NCBI GenBank assembly: GCA_022457065.1 | Contig: JAJGBQ010000003.1 | Location: forward strand, 1,178,001 to 1,242,000 | Length of the DNA stretch: 64,000 bases | Source of the DNA: Curvularia sp. ZM96 | Lineage: Eukaryota > Ascomycota > Dothideomycetes > Pleosporales > Pleosporaceae | Direction: 5' to 3' | Shown: one piece after another, positions 43,908-56,726 of the stretch | How positions within the stretch are numbered: the stretch's first letter is position 1 | How the letters are laid out: each line of letters opens with the position of its first letter | Notes under the pieces: model-generated | Databases searched by the model: none | Told to the model about the DNA's origin: nothing | What the model saw: only the letters and a program-made list of their open reading frames with translations | Translations under genes and position numbers: made by a program

Positions 43908-45730
43908 TTCCCACGATACTGTCATTTTGCAACAGGTGCACGAGATTTGTCGAGGTAGTACCCTGGGCAGTGATTGGGAAACAACAGGCGAAGAGAAGGG
44001 TTGAATGCTAAAGCCAGGTACGCATTATCAAGGCATTGAGCAATTCAAAAAGCAAAGGAGTGTCCATGCCGAGTGATCTTCACCGTCGTGCCGTTGACCC
44101 GTTGGTCTGTGCCTTAGGGTAACTGCCGTTTGGTAAGGTGGAGAGCTGACAATTCCCATCATATAGAAACTATGTACGTGCTGATGGTACCAGCTGTTGA
44201 CAGCGCAGACGGCGACTCGGAGGAACGACACTTAGGTGCAGATTACGACGGAAATGAGACGGAGAGGGTCACCGGACAAAGGAGAGGAAAAGGAGCGTAG
44301 AAAAGGACATTGGCAATGAGGAAAAGAAAATGGCATGGATGGAAACGGCGTCTGGAGTGCACGACCGGAGGGTGGTGTGTCCGAGCGGACGTCTGAAACC
44401 AACGTTTGTCCGCTGGATACGAATTCTAGCGCTGTTCACGAGAGCCGATTCCGGTAGTGGACGAGCCTTGGGCCGTCCAGGGGCAGCAGGCGTACGTCTT
44501 CGCGCGGTGAAAAGGTTTATCCGCGCCGAAAATGGCCTGTGGCTGAGACGCTAACTATGCCTGGACGACTGCATAGTCCGCATCAGACGACATGCAGGGA
44601 TGGGCAGTGGGTGTAAGCTGATGATAGCGTATGCGTGTGTACTATTGCGGGCAGGCTTGCGACCGATACAACCGGGTTGCAGCTATCGTCTATACGCGCA
44701 GTGTCGGGTGGCTGTGCATTGGGTTAGTGAAATGGGTTGGACGTGGCTGAGTGAGACGTCTGCGGAATGAGGGTGCTACTAGAGAAGTATGTGTTGCGTC
44801 AATCATCTTGGCGCCGTGACGGCCTGGGGCAACCGAGTGCATCTTGGTGTGTAGTACCAGTATGCGAATGTGTGTCACAAGGTGCCGGCAAAGGGTGCGT
44901 GGCGAAGCTTGTTTCCGTGAACGGGTGTAGTACGTACTAGTGATGGTGGTTCGCGAGGGAGGCGTTTGGTGGGTGCACTAATGGCGTCCGGGAACAAGAG
45001 CACGCAGTCTGGAAGCGGACGTCCTTGTGATAGCCCTCAGCATCGGCCCTTTGGAGAAACGCCGAGACGTTGGCCAGACACCCATGCCCAAACTCAGCAG
45101 CTGTCGACTGCTAGCCGCAACGGCTCATAAAAGTCAAAATAAAAGGGGGATATGTTGCGAGCAGACATGGCTCGGTACTGGCGACTGCAGCTGTCGCACA
45201 CAGCCCGCCCGGCTGCGTGTGAGGACGCACTGTAGGTAGTAGTGGGTAGTACGTATGCAACACGCTCCCCTGTCAGTGCCGGCGAGTGGGCCAGCATGTC
45301 GTCGCAGCACCAACATCCCCTCATGCTTGAAACGCTGTGTCGGGCATCAAGGCACATAATTCGCCCGCTCGTGTTGCCGTAGGTTTGGTGGGCGACGGCG
45401 TCCTGGCAGCCACCCACTGGCGTCTCTCCACTCTGGACCCTGCGCGATGCTGACCCCAACTTAAAGCACGCGTGAATTGCGTGTCGCATTCGGGCCCTCG
45501 CGGCCGCTGCACCATCTCCCACCTCTGCTTGCTTCATTCCCTAGTGCTCATTTGCCCGTTCAGTCTCACTGCCCGCTCACTGCCCACTCACTGCGCACTG
45601 CCTGCCGCCCGCCGCCGCCGCCGCTATATATCATCCGCCTTCCCTTCCGCCCAGGCCCGTCTCACCTTTTGCTTGATGGCGGCTTCCACTCGCTCCTAGG
45701 CCCCTTTCACTCGCCAAGCCTACTATTCCG
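43908..45730. other. Long leader and promoter region of the GT69 gene
   Basis: A 1.8-kb gap has no supported gene. The last 250 bp (about 45480-45730) is strongly pyrimidine-rich with CCGCCGCCG and TATATA near 45625, typical of a fungal promoter or leader. Short frames elsewhere show no domain. Confidence 0.45.
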
Positions 45731-47385
45731 ATGCTGAAATCCTCCCGCCAGCCCATACATCAGTATGAGCTGGTCCCTAGACACTCGGTCGACGATGAGC
45801 AGCACGCCTTCGAGCCGCTGGCGAGCACTGCGACCTATTCCAGGCCCTCGTGGCTTCAGCGTCTGACCTGGCCATTCAACAATGTCGACAAACTCTCCGA
45901 CCGAGCCATATACGTCCACTACGTCACCCCACGCCGACGCAAACGATCCATACTGCGCCTAGTGTACTGGACCGCATTCTCTATACCGTATCTATTGATA
46001 TGCCTCGTGCTCATCACTGGTATCTTCTTTCCTAGTTACACGGTCAGACCGGCGCACTATGACGAACTACGGAAGCGAGCGACTACCACCGGCCGGGCGA
46101 ACCCTTACAACGAAAAGGTCTTCATCGCCGCATCGCTTGCCGAACACAAGGGCGACTTGACCTCTGGCGCTTGGGGGAGGGAAGTGCTGCAGCTGGTAGA
46201 TCTGCTCGGACAGGAAAATGTTCACCTGAGCATATACGAAGACAACCCAGACCCCGTTACCAACCAGTCACTGATTGCGTTTCGCAACAAGGTCAAATGT
46301 AGGTAAATCCTTCGACTAGACGCTGCGACCCACTCATGGACCCATTAGGCAATTCTACTATCGTAGCCGAAAAGCTCGATCTCGCTTCTCTTCCCCATGT
46401 TACACTACCGAACGGCGAGGCACGCCTTAAACGCATCGCATTCCTTGCCGAGGTGCGCAATCGTGCATTGGCCCCAATTGACCAGCTCGGTGTACGGTTC
46501 GACAAACTCCTCTATCTCAACGATGTCAACTTTGACCCCATCGAGGCTGCTCAGCTGCTTTTCGCAACCAACATCGACTCGTCCGGACGGGCAGACTATG
46601 CTGCAGCATGTGCTGTTGACCACATCATGCCCTTCAAATTCTACGACCGCTTCGCAACGCGCGATTATGACGGCATGATCACCGGCTTGCCCTTCTTCCC
46701 GTGGTTCACCAGCGCAGGCACAGCAACCAGCAGGAACGATGTACTCGAGGGCAGGGATGCGGTACGTGTACGGAGCTGCTGGGGCGGAATGGTGGCTTTT
46801 GAAGCGAAGTGGTTCCAGGCCCGAGCCGAAGCACCACCACCAGAAGCTGCGGATCCACAAGGCCAGTCGCCTAATCACAACCTCTCCCCACTCCGATTCC
46901 GATACGACATCAAGGAGGACTGGGAGGCGTCCGAGTGCTGCTTGATAAATGCGGATCTCCAGTACCGAATGTCAGGCAAAGGCAAACCGACAGAATCGCG
47001 AATATACATGAATCCGTTTGTGCGCGTGGCCTACGATGAAACAACCTTAAGCTGGTTGTCGTTGATCCGTCGACCCGAACGCCTTTACGCCCCGATCCAT
47101 GACATTCTCAACTACTTTGTTGGCTTCCCCGAGATCCAGGCACGCTTTGCTGAAGAGCCTGGCCAAGTCGTCACGGACAAGGTCTGGGTTTTTGACAATC
47201 CATCCGCTGCCTTTGCACCAAATGCGACCGAAGTGCAGCTCGCGGGCCATTACATTGAACGCACGCGCAAAGTGGAGCCCGGTGGCTACTGTTCCTCGCC
47301 TAATCTGCTGGTCATTAACGAGAAACCCGAACATGGCCCCGGCTCGTGGAGCAGGATCCCTCTTCCCAGGCCGCCGGGCAGCTGA
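45731..47385 (+). CDS. GT69 alpha-1,3-mannosyltransferase-like protein (CAP59/CMT1 family)
   Basis: A Golgi type II membrane glycosyltransferase of the Cryptococcus Cap59/Cmt1 family, which adds alpha-1,3-mannose to glycans. Two exons, 45731..46298 and 46349..47385, give 534 aa. The intron is 50 nt (GTAGGT ... TAG) and removal gives NKVKC|NSTIVAEKL. A cytosolic region of about 75 residues with RRRKR precedes one membrane helix (YWTAFSIPYLLICLVLITGIFF). The catalytic region has VFIAASLAEHKGDL, then RIAFLAEVRNRAL. The metal-site candidate is YLNDVNF, followed by CAVDHIMPFKFYDRFATRDYDG. The motif SCWGGMVAFEAKWF and the Cys-rich SECCLINAD complete the family pattern. Confidence 0.9.
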
Positions 47386-48246
47386 GCATTCCAGCGACAG
47401 CCTCAAATCATGACTTTCCTTTCTCTCCTGTATTCTAACCCTTAGCGTTTTTTCCTTTATCCTGCATAGCGTAACGGTATGATGGCGTTTGCAGCCCTCA
47501 GTGGCTTTATCATAGATATCGTTTGACTGAGACATGTCCTCCAACCGCACAAAGCAGGTTGTTTGAGGACGCTAAACATGGTCTCATGTGCTTCCTTTCA
47601 CTTGTACCCATCCAGAGTTAGGGTGCTAGATTTTTTCTTCACGTGTCTCACGGCATCCAGGCGACTAGCGTTTGATGAGCTGCTATACCAATACCAATAC
47701 ATCAGTACTGTGTCACTCCGATATGTCACTGGTACCCCGCGTCATGAGTGTTGATGTCGCACACCGCCACAAGCCCGCCCAGTTCTGACACATGTTGTGT
47801 TCCTGATGGGCTGTCTTGTTCAAGGCGGCGCGAACATGTCTCTTTGCCTCACCAGAGTTGAGACTATTTATTGCTGCTGTAGGCCCAGACACATTCGCCT
47901 GACGTCCCTTGCAGTTGTCACTCAAGAGCCCTGTGACAAGGTAAGTTTGGACCAATGACGCCACGCGTTATTCAGCAGCCCCGCCAAGCCGCTAACCCAA
48001 AGTCCTACGGCTCCAAGAAAATACGCGCTAGGAGGCCAACACGGTGCGAAGAATCGCGGCTCATCTGACCCGGGATCTCTTTCCTGAACATTCAACCTTA
48101 TATACTTATCGATTTCCCGTGTCTGCTCCGATAACTGTGGTTTTCCGCGATTGTTCCGCGGCTATTCCATATCTATCGTCTCTCGAAAAGATCCACCGAG
48201 ATCTCGGTATATCGACGTCATCCCGAGCAGTACCTGCAGGGACATT
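47386..48246. other. Intergenic region, GT69 3' flank / ZIP promoter
   Basis: No gene or repeat is recognised in this 861-bp stretch, which includes the promoter of the ZIP transporter gene. Confidence 0.4.
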
Positions 48247-49951
48247 ATGAGACTTGACAATGATACTCGCGGTTGGATTATGACTGCGGTCAGTGGTATC
48301 GGTAAGTTTTTTATTGAGGACTTGGGCAGCTGCACGGAGATCTGCTTTACCTTTGCCAGGAAAAGCCAAGCTAACGCGCTAACAGCATGCACATTCGGCG
48401 GTACGCTCAGATCCATGTTCCACAGCACACAATTGTGGCCAGACAGCTTCAGGCACGACAACTGACATGAAATAGCCTCAATAATATGTGTCGACATTAT
48501 CATTCGCCAGTTCCCAGGCAAGAAGAACTTCAAGATCGAGCAGAGCAATGCTTTCCTATCTACAGGGCTTAGTCTTTCTTTTGGCGTCATGGTAAGTGTC
48601 GACAGCAGCGAGACCTCTGCATCCCATTCGTTAACTTGATATCCAGATATTTTCATCTCTATACAGTATGCTTCCTTCAGCGAAAAAATACCTAATAGAA
48701 GGCGGCATGACACCAAGGCATGCGATATTAACAATGATCGGATGTTTCCTGATTGGTGCTCTTGGCATCTCCGTCCTCTCTGGGATCCTACATAAGTACA
48801 TTCCACACTCAGTCGTAGACTGCAACGATGAACATGGCGACGAAGAGCAAGTAAAAGACGGAGAGCATCATGGACATTCGCACGGACCGATGCAGGAGCA
48901 ACAACCCGGATTGCCGCAAGCAGAAGCACACCACGAGCATCCCACAGGCGCAGCCAGTAGCGAGGTCCCAAATGGTGGTGTCTCGAGGAGACCATCGTTA
49001 CACCAATCCATATCGTCCAAAATGTCGCAGTTAGTAACCAGAGCCGAGAAAGTGTGCAACACCAATCACAACGGGGAATGTTACGGTGATTTCTGCGAGA
49101 TCCGACCTACACGCTTGCAGTCAAGGAAATCTCTTGGCAATCTAACAGCGACACGGGCACCTGGTATGGCCAGGAGCCAAACACTGCAAGCCCCACATGA
49201 TCGACGAGTGGAGTTGGAAGATGTAGATGAGACCACGCCTCTGATCCCTACAAAATCTGTCCCAACCACCCTGGAAAGCTCCCTCGCCAGCCTGCCATCC
49301 GCAAATGGCCACTCCGATACGAACACGAACCATGTTCATCCAACCCAGAAACACAGCCGTAGTTCCTCGATATCCTCACGGTCGTCGCATGACTCCCACG
49401 CTCACGACCACAGCCATACTAATGACCTTTCCCAATCCCAACACCACCACCACGTCCCTACCAACGTGTTCCTCTCCCTAGGCCTGCAAACCAGTACCGC
49501 CATCGCACTCCACAAAATCCCAGAGGGATTCATAACCTATGCCACTAACCACGCAAACCCAACCCTCGGCTTCTCCATCTTTCTCGCACTCTTCGTCCAC
49601 AACATCACCGAAGGCTTCGCCCTCGCTCTCCCATTATATCTAGCCATCAACTCCCGCTGGAAAGCAATGCTCATCTCCACCGTCCTCGGCGGTGTAAGCC
49701 AACCGCTAGGCGCCGGCGTAGCCGCACTGTGGTTCAAAGTGCAAGGAAGAGCCCGAGACGGAAGTGCCGAGGACGCAGGTATGGACACTATATATGGATG
49801 CATGTTTGCTGTTACCAGCGGCATAATGGCCATGGTGAGCCTGCAGTTGCTCGGCGAGAGCTTGGACATAACAAACAGTCGCCGCTTGTGCTTTGTTAGT
49901 GCCTTTGCCGGCATGGGTATCTTGGGCTTGAGCAGTGCGCTTACAGCGTGA
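48247..49951 (+). CDS. ZIP-family zinc transporter (Zrt3/ZIP-II like)
   Basis: A multipass metal transporter, probably moving zinc into the cytosol from the vacuole or another compartment. Four exons, 48247..48301, 48386..48400, 48476..48591 and 48647..49951, give 496 aa. The second exon is only 15 nt. Splicing yields MTAVSGIACTFGASIICVDIIIRQ, a normal first membrane segment, which supports the small exon. A long His-rich cytosolic loop contains HHGHSHG and HAHDHSHTN. The transport signature follows as ALHKIPEGFITYATNH and LFVHNITEGFALALPL, carrying the His and Glu pairs of ZIP helices 4 and 5. The C-terminus is typical (SGIMAMVSLQLLGESL). The localisation is inferred. Confidence 0.92.
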
Positions 49952-50236
49952 AGAAGTTCATTTGGAATACAGAAAAAAAATGGAAATGAGAAATATTTGG
50001 ATATGTGTTTTGATGATATTAACGGCGATTTTGGATGTAAGATTTGGAAGGAGAAACACACACATGCATGTAGAAAGTCAATGGTTGTTAGCATCAGCGA
50101 GTCACAATATTAGAAGCACTTTCCCTGGTACTGATCACGAGGCAGAGACAGAGAGTTTGGATTCGACTCCCGACAACATCTCTACGAGCACCTAAACAAT
50201 ATGACAAGAACAATCCATGCTATGAACCCTTTTCCA

Positions 50237-52445
50237 CTACTGCTCTCTAGCCTCAAACTCGCTCGATCTCCTGGGGTATTCTTCCACGGGCTGCGGCACA
50301 ATGTTGTCTACTTCTGCTCTTGCTTCTTCCCACGCTGCCTTGTTGCGTTTTGCCCAGTCGATGTGGCACTGTGCGAACTCCATCTAAAAACAAAAATTAG
50401 CAAATTGGGAACAAGAGAAATGAAGCAGAACAAAAGTTGTGACTTACCATGTACCGTCGCAGATCGTCTTCTTTTTCGCTCTGGAATCTGCGCAGGTCCT
50501 TCATCACGCCTGCACTTGCATCTTTGGTGTCTTTTTCTGCAACGCCCAGGGCTTGTTCGAGCTGAGTTTGGTTAACCTTTGTTCAGCATATCTGTGCTTC
50601 GCCATGTGGACTCACCTGCACCAAACTGTCCCTAGTCTTGCCAATTTGATCCCGCCGTGTCTTCTCCGGGTCAACATCCGCCATGCCTCGGAAGGCATGC
50701 GTGATGGAGCCAAACAGCTTGTTAGTGACAAAGTTCCCACTAGCTGTCTTTTTGTGCTGGCTAGGCGGTGAGTAGCTATCGGGAGCTCCTTGAGCGCTTG
50801 ACGGTGGATCGCTGTGTGTTGGTGGAAAGTCTGAGTCAATCGATGCCCTGTCGTCTTCTGATCGGGCTTGTTCAGGATCGCTGCCGCTGCGCTGCGAGCT
50901 GTAGGATGCTGCACGACTCCGTGAAGGCGCCTGGCCGACACCGCTCAGATGTTGTTCCAGGCGTTTTGATTCTGCTTCGCTCCGCTCTAGCGATTCGAGT
51001 AAGTTGCGCTTCTTTTCCAGCTCGTCCTTTGTCATGTCTTCTTGTATCCGCTTGAGTACTCGGTATCGGAGAATGGAGCGTACAACACCAGCAAACTGTG
51101 CGCTTTCGCGCATAGGCTCGGAGAAGCTCGCACTGAGAGAAGAGGAAAGTTCTGTGGTTGCAATATACGTCGAGTCGACTGCTTGTCCAACCTTTTCTAT
51201 AGCCGCAGCAAGTGACTGTGTCTGTTCCGATAGCGAGAAGGCGTTAAAGCGAGCACCCAAATCAGCCATGTCTTCGCCCCAGTTCCCTAGATGCATAAGC
51301 AGCCGCCTATTGACCTTCTCCATTGGGCCTTGTAGCAAGTTCTCTAAGTCCTTTGAGGAGTTCTCGAAACTGACAAAGTATGGATCCAGCTCTTCTTCCG
51401 ACATGTCTCGTGTCTCGGGGGGAAAACGTCCGAAGATTGCGGGACCTGGCGTGGTATGCGCCGCTGCTGAAGGCAATGCGGCATTGTTCGCAGGCGTCAC
51501 TGGTGTACCTGAGCTGGAAGTCGCACCGCCGGACTTGAGCTTAGCAGACGAAGAAGGAATGGGGAGGTAACTATGCGCTTGGGTAGGGTTCGCGGGATCC
51601 AGCGGAGGCGCTTTGAGAATTTGTTTGGGAATGTTGGATACGGGTGGACTGTTCAAAACATCGGCCTTGTCTACGTAAGCTTCGCGCATTCGAACAATGT
51701 TCATAGTGAAAGCATACCCAACTCGTGTAAGGATCGAGGAACCTCCAGAATACACCGTCTTCTAAAATGTCCTTCATTTTCCGGCACCTATTCAAGAAGA
51801 CGGCCAACATGCGCTTGCGCAACTCAATGATACCGGCATCTTCCTTTGCCTTTGTTGGTTTCGCGGCATAATCGGCCATGGTGTGCTTCTCGGGTATCGG
51901 TGGAACAACAAGTGTTGGGTGTAATCTGACCAGTTCGGCGCGCAATGAAGCGAACTCAGAGTATCTGCGCTTGACCTCGAGGCCCTGTGCTGCTTAGTCT
52001 TGTGTTGTACGCGACAATGAATCCACCTACACCGCAATTGATAGTATACTGTATGTAGTTCACACCATCTTTCCCCGCACCCGTAATTAAGATAAGCTGG
52101 TCGCGTTGTTCATACAGCCATTGCTCGACGCGCGCATCATACCCGCCCTTCTTTGGCGCCTTAGGGCTGAGATTCTCTGCGCGATCCTCGTTGTAGTCGA
52201 CATCGCTCAGGTATCGCTGGCCGACATACTCGGGCGACTCGTGTGCGGGGGAGGATGCCTCAGAAGGGGGCGTCGCGGGACGATACGGAACTTTGCTGGC
52301 GTCAGCTGGGCTATGCTGGCAGTTATCTGATCGATCATATTGAAGGCTTACGGGCAGTGGGTGAAGCCAAACCAGGAATATCTGAGGCGTTGGAATCGTG
52401 GCGGGCAAAGGACCCATACGGGTTGTTGTCCTCGTCGTCCCACAT
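50237..52445 (-). CDS. SNX41: Sorting nexin Snx41/Atg20 (PX-BAR)
   Basis: A PI3P-binding sorting nexin acting in endosome-to-Golgi recycling and, as Atg20, in selective autophagy. Six exons, 52352..52445, 52031..52290, 51718..51975, 50616..51665, 50448..50561 and 50237..50383, give 640 aa. The PX domain spans about 80-200. It includes QWLYEQRDQLILITGAGKDG, the split basic motif G|VKRRYSEFASLR and PPIPEKHT. The motif W|ADVLNSPPVSNIPK and the following DPANPTQAH are characteristic of Snx41. A BAR region with coiled-coil stretches follows, interrupted by a Ser-rich insert (about 440-520). The last exon carries CHIDWAKRNKAAWEE. The exon boundary before ADVLNS uses an AAG acceptor and is the least certain. 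Confidence 0.88.
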
Positions 52446-52935
52446 GTCGCCGATCTCGATAGCAGCAGTACTAGATATAGGTGAAGGGTATTTATTCGTT
52501 CTTACTGCCCCGCGCGAGCAAAACAAGGCGACAACAAGTGTAGGTATCAGGTATCTAGGACTTGAAGGTGAGTGGAGCTCCAGGTCCTCACGGCAGGCAG
52601 GCAGGCAAGGCCGACAGTGACGTTGGTCTGCTTGGTCCAAGCTTGCCCTTAGCTGCACCGCCACCTTCCGCGATATGCGTCTTCCCCTCTTCTTTCCTTC
52701 CCACGCTACAAATGATACACCGCGAGATTCTGAATACATCACTGGCAGCTCAAACCGGCTTTTAGCCTGTCTTTGTTATCTTCGTAAATTCTATATGTGA
52801 TCCAAATTGACCAAAATATATCTTTGCCCTGCTGTCGATACAAGAGGCTTTGCGAAGACACGCGGATTAAATACCAATGTCAGAAAAATAGGGGATGGAC
52901 CCAAAGGCGAAGGCTGTGAACCCTTGTTTGCCTCT
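52446..52935. promoter_or_regulatory. Promoter of SNX41 / 3' flank of the membrane-protein gene
   Basis: A 490-bp gap between two leftward genes. A short GGCAG/GCAGG repeat lies near 52593-52606. No other feature is seen. Confidence 0.4.
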
Positions 52936-54266
52936 TTAAAGTCTCTGGAATCGACCATTCTCTGCCTTCATACCCCAGGATCCTATCTCCAGCAAACTCT
53001 CCTGCATTGAAGTTGCAACGACTTCGTATGGCGCCATCAGTCGACCGTTCAGCGCTCGCAAAGGGTCTTCCCACCAGATATAAGCAAATTCTACCATCGT
53101 GGGTACCCATGTCGCAAGCGCCAATACCTGTCCGAACGTCCATTCAGTATCACTGTTGTTGCCACCAGTCCGAGATTCTATGTTCGTAGCGAGATTGACA
53201 AGCCAACCGACAAAAAACCACATTATAGATAAACTGATGCCAATGATCCACCACTGCATCATGTTCGGAAGCCGCGCAGCCAGCCCGGGCCGATGTCGAA
53301 TCATGGAAACAAGAGAGTCCAAGACGTACGCTATAATTCCGAGGAGCAGTGCTGCAGTGACTATGAATGAGAAGATGGTGGTTTTGAAGAACAAAGATTC
53401 AACACAAGGGTTCTGGTTCCAGAAGAGACCGTCTCCATTCGTCGGGGGACTGTCAACAGTTGCGGGGATAATAGTGCCTAATGTGACCAGAGCAATTGTC
53501 AGAACTTCTATGAGCAGCCAAAAGAGTACTCTGCCCCTGGACCTTCGAAGCATGCTCGACGCAACCACGTTAAGGATGACTGCTGGGAAGATGGAGTTCA
53601 AAGGTATGACCAGTGCAAGAATGTACATCGATCGGTTGATGGAATTGTTTCGCACAACGGAATGAATAGAAGCGGCCAGCAGAGAAACAGAAAATATCGA
53701 TGACGCAGACAGAAATTCGGCAGTTGAGTGTTGGGCGGCGAGCAGAGTTCGAGAGATCATGCGCGACTTCCGTAATCGCGGTGGCAACCATTCGAGACGA
53801 ATTTCGAGGATAGAGAACAAGTAAAACGTGACGAGTATCGCCTGAGTGGTGTAAGTGGCTAACATCTGTGCCCGTTAGGATGCAATTTATCAAAATCTAA
53901 AATTGACACAGTACTTACACCAATTCCCGCAAGGTCTGGACTACCCTCCCAACCAATAGCTCTGCACATTTGGGATGGGCATTCCGACAATCCTTCATCT
54001 GTAAGAGGACGATATAGACCGATAGACCAATCCCAAAATTCCTGGGTTTCAGGCGGCTTCTCAATCGAGTCGGACGTCAAATAATCGTTGAAACCCTCGA
54101 TGATGTAACTGTAAACATCATTCTTGTTTCCATACGCGAGATAATGACGAGAGTCCTCGGTTCTGTTGTATTTAATGTAGTGCCATATTTTTACCAGATG
54201 ATCGCAGTTTCGGACGACGAAAGCGTCACTATCAATAATTGTGAAATTGTACGATGAGTCGGCCAT
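52936..54266 (-). CDS. Orphan multipass membrane protein (~7 helices)
   Basis: I do not recognise a named family. Two exons, 53919..54266 and 52936..53865, give 425 aa. The N-terminal ~115 residues are soluble, presumably extracellular, with paired cysteines (SECPSQMCRAIGW). They are followed by about seven hydrophobic helices. These include the N-terminal LATYTTQAILVTFYLFSILEI, then SLLAASIHSVV, ILALVIPLNSIFPAVILNVV and LFWLLIEVLTIALVTLGTIIP. Further helices are IFSFIVTAALLLGIIAYVLDSLV, WIIGISLSIMWFFVGWLVNL and a weaker one near VLALATWVPTMVEFAYIWW. The layout resembles a fungal seven-transmembrane protein of unknown ligand, but no G-protein contact motif can be read. Confidence 0.72.
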
Positions 54267-55246
54267 GCTTAGTGGAAACCAATGATGGCGTCGGTGGTCG
54301 GTCTGGCAACAAGAAGGAACACCACAGCAGATTCAAGTTGACAAACAAAGAAAGCCCACCGAAGTTGCAACAAAGATAGGGTAAACGTGATGTACTTTCG
54401 CGTAGAGGGTGTTGAATACCGACACTGAATTTCTCCCGAATCTCCCTCCCGAATCCAATTCAGCAATATATATGCCTCACTTGCTGCAGATGCTCGCTAT
54501 AGCTGAGGAGAGAGAGAGAGAGCTCCGATAGGTGATAACATTTTCGCTAACCCGACGCCACAAAATCTTGAAGCTGAAGGGGCTGAGGGCTTAGCGATCA
54601 TGGTGTACCGCAGCAATGGAGCTTGGCACCACCCTCAAAGAAGAGAGAAGCTTCAGCATAGCCTCTAGATATACTAGGCTATGATTAGGTAGCATGTGTA
54701 TGCAAAAATACTCAAGAAACGTGATGGAAGACCTATATATGGTTTGTGGGCTGAGCTGCAACAAGCAGCAGCTAAACACTTGGGCCTAAGCAAGGGCGCC
54801 AAGACCTGGCAGGTAGAACACCATGAACTAGGAATGCTTCGCTAGGACAATTTTAGTAGTGATAAAAGTTGGGAAGTGAGTTTCGCATTCTCTTCGCCGT
54901 GATGCTATGCAAGTGTGGATAGACATGCTATGCAGTATCATCAATGCAATTGTTTGCAGGAAATCCTTTTCCTACAATATTTATTCCCCATCAAACACCA
55001 GTGATCTATGTCGCCATCATACCCCTCTCTCCTTCGACGCCATTCAAAACAATGATCAAAGTGCAATGCATGCTTTCAGTTTGTACTAAGGTTGTTCTAG
55101 ACTAAGACTTGGGATGATCACTTGCCCTTAGTAAACGACCAATTGATGTGTAAGCGTTTGGGGCCATAGAAACGTTACTTCCTTGGAAGCCGTTTCCAAC
55201 CCATGAAATCAACAGTGAATACATTAGAAGCTACTCTAGGGTGACC
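54267..55246. other. Intergenic region with a GA microsatellite
   Basis: A 980-bp gap. A short (GA)n tract lies at about 54505..54522, near the membrane-protein promoter. No gene is supported. Confidence 0.45.
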
Positions 55247-56062
55247 CTACAGGACCCGGTATGACACCTTAGTTGTCCCCTTGGACCGCGATATCTTCTT
55301 CACTTCAATCTTGCCCACTTGACTGCAATCCTGGACATGAGTTCCGCCACACGGATAACTTCCGAGACCTTCCATTTCGACCACGCGACCCACAGTTTCT
55401 CCCTCAGGTAGTGTGAACCCCTCACTAGCATAGCATTTCTCCATCAGCTCTTCCATGGGCCACCAGTGGATCTTGATGGGCCGGGCTGATTGTACGAACT
55501 CGTCCGTCTTGGCCTGGATGATATCTTTGTGCTTTGCTTCGAGGCTTCCAATAAAATGGACCGCGGCCGAATCAGGGTAATGAGAAGCTTTTGACTCTTT
55601 GAGTGGGGGCAGCACGCCTTCAAGGGATAGTGCGTGGATGGCCAGACTCATGATGTGTCCTGCGCTATGTAGGCGCGAGTGGAGGCTACGCTTCTCTGCA
55701 TCGACGTGCTGTTGAAGTTCGTCACCTGCGTTGAGGGGGGTATTGGCCCCACTGGACGGGTCGAAGCGGCCAAAATGAAGAATTTGGTTTCCTTGAGCTG
55801 GCTGGCGTACGGACTTCACCTGGAATATTGGCTTGTCATCCGAGGAGGAAGTCATTATCCCAGTATCTGAAGGTTGGCCACCTCCCTGAACATGGAATAC
55901 AGTGGAATCGGTAATGATGGCGTGCTCTACTTCTGGCGCATCTTTAACTAGGTCCTTATCCGGCGTGGGGAGTTCAGCCACTGAGACGACGGAAAGGACT
56001 TTGGCCCCGTGAAGCAGCCGCTGTCCATCTTGTTGATAGACGAGCTGCGTTGCCTCTGTCAT
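55247..56062 (-). CDS. AlaX-type alanyl-tRNA editing-domain protein
   Basis: A free-standing editing protein that removes serine or glycine wrongly attached to tRNA-Ala. It is one 271-aa exon. The N-terminal part is the AlaRS-like beta-barrel segment (HVQGGGQPSDTGIM). The zinc-binding HxxxH motif reads HSRLHSAGH at about residues 129-137. The second metal site is CGGTH at about 237-241, followed by QDCSQVGKIEVKKISRSKG. All metal ligands expected of the AlaX family are present. No synthetase catalytic domain is attached. It has no presequence, so it is probably cytosolic. Confidence 0.9.
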   Translation of the reverse strand: MTEATQLVYQQDGQRLLHGAKVLSVVSVAELPTPDKDLVKDAPEVEHAIITDSTVFHVQGGGQPSDTGIMTSSSDDKPIFQVKSVRQPAQGNQILHFGRFDPSSGANTPLNAGDELQQHVDAEKRSLHSRLHSAGHIMSLAIHALSLEGVLPPLKESKASHYPDSAAVHFIGSLEAKHKDIIQAKTDEFVQSARPIKIHWWPMEELMEKCYASEGFTLPEGETVGRVVEMEGLGSYPCGGTHVQDCSQVGKIEVKKISRSKGTTKVSYRVL

Positions 56063-56726
56063 CGTCTGTAACTCAGAGATACATAGTTAGATGGAGTTCC
56101 AACACAAATAGATCATGAGAAGTTTGAACGTACTCTAAAAAAACGCTGAAACACAATTCGCGACAGATTGAGGAGGTAGCAAGGTGAGCGGGAGTACTGT
56201 TAGTAAGAACTTAAAAGCAAGAGCGATGATTGAGAAGAAATGCAAAGCCGTGGGTGCTGGACAGGCTATTTACGTAGATGCTACATGCCTGCGATAATAC
56301 TGGACTTTGTATTTAGCGAGTTTGCGCAGCGCCACCTGCTCGTCGCAATCTAGATTTTGCCAAGACCATAGGGCGCTGCTTGTTCCCGCTTCGAGATGAG
56401 CGACGTTGCATCTGTCAAAGATAGACACATACTCCACACGGAGTAGTGGGGTACGTATCCAAGTAGCTCGTTCATGCCACGCAGCCTCTCGGACTTTCTA
56501 CTGCAGCCATATCAGGTCCGTATCTGCAGATCCTGCAGATACTTTTCTGGACAATGATTTGTTAGGTACGAGCTTCTGCATGTTGCTGCTCCTTAATTCG
56601 ATGTATGTTATCTTGAAATTTCTATGGCATTCTTCTATCTTCGTTACCATAATCAGGATCATGTTAGAACTAGACACAACCCTGAACCCCTCGGATCATT
56701 ACATCTTTCATGTTCGTCACGCGTCA
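56063..56726. other. Intergenic region
   Basis: This holds the promoter of the AlaX gene and the 3' flank of the transporter gene. No gene is recognised. Confidence 0.4.

Noticed and set aside
46299..46348. GT69 gene split into two genes
   Set aside because: A stop follows 46298, but a 50-nt intron with good sites joins the parts in frame and restores one GT69 domain.
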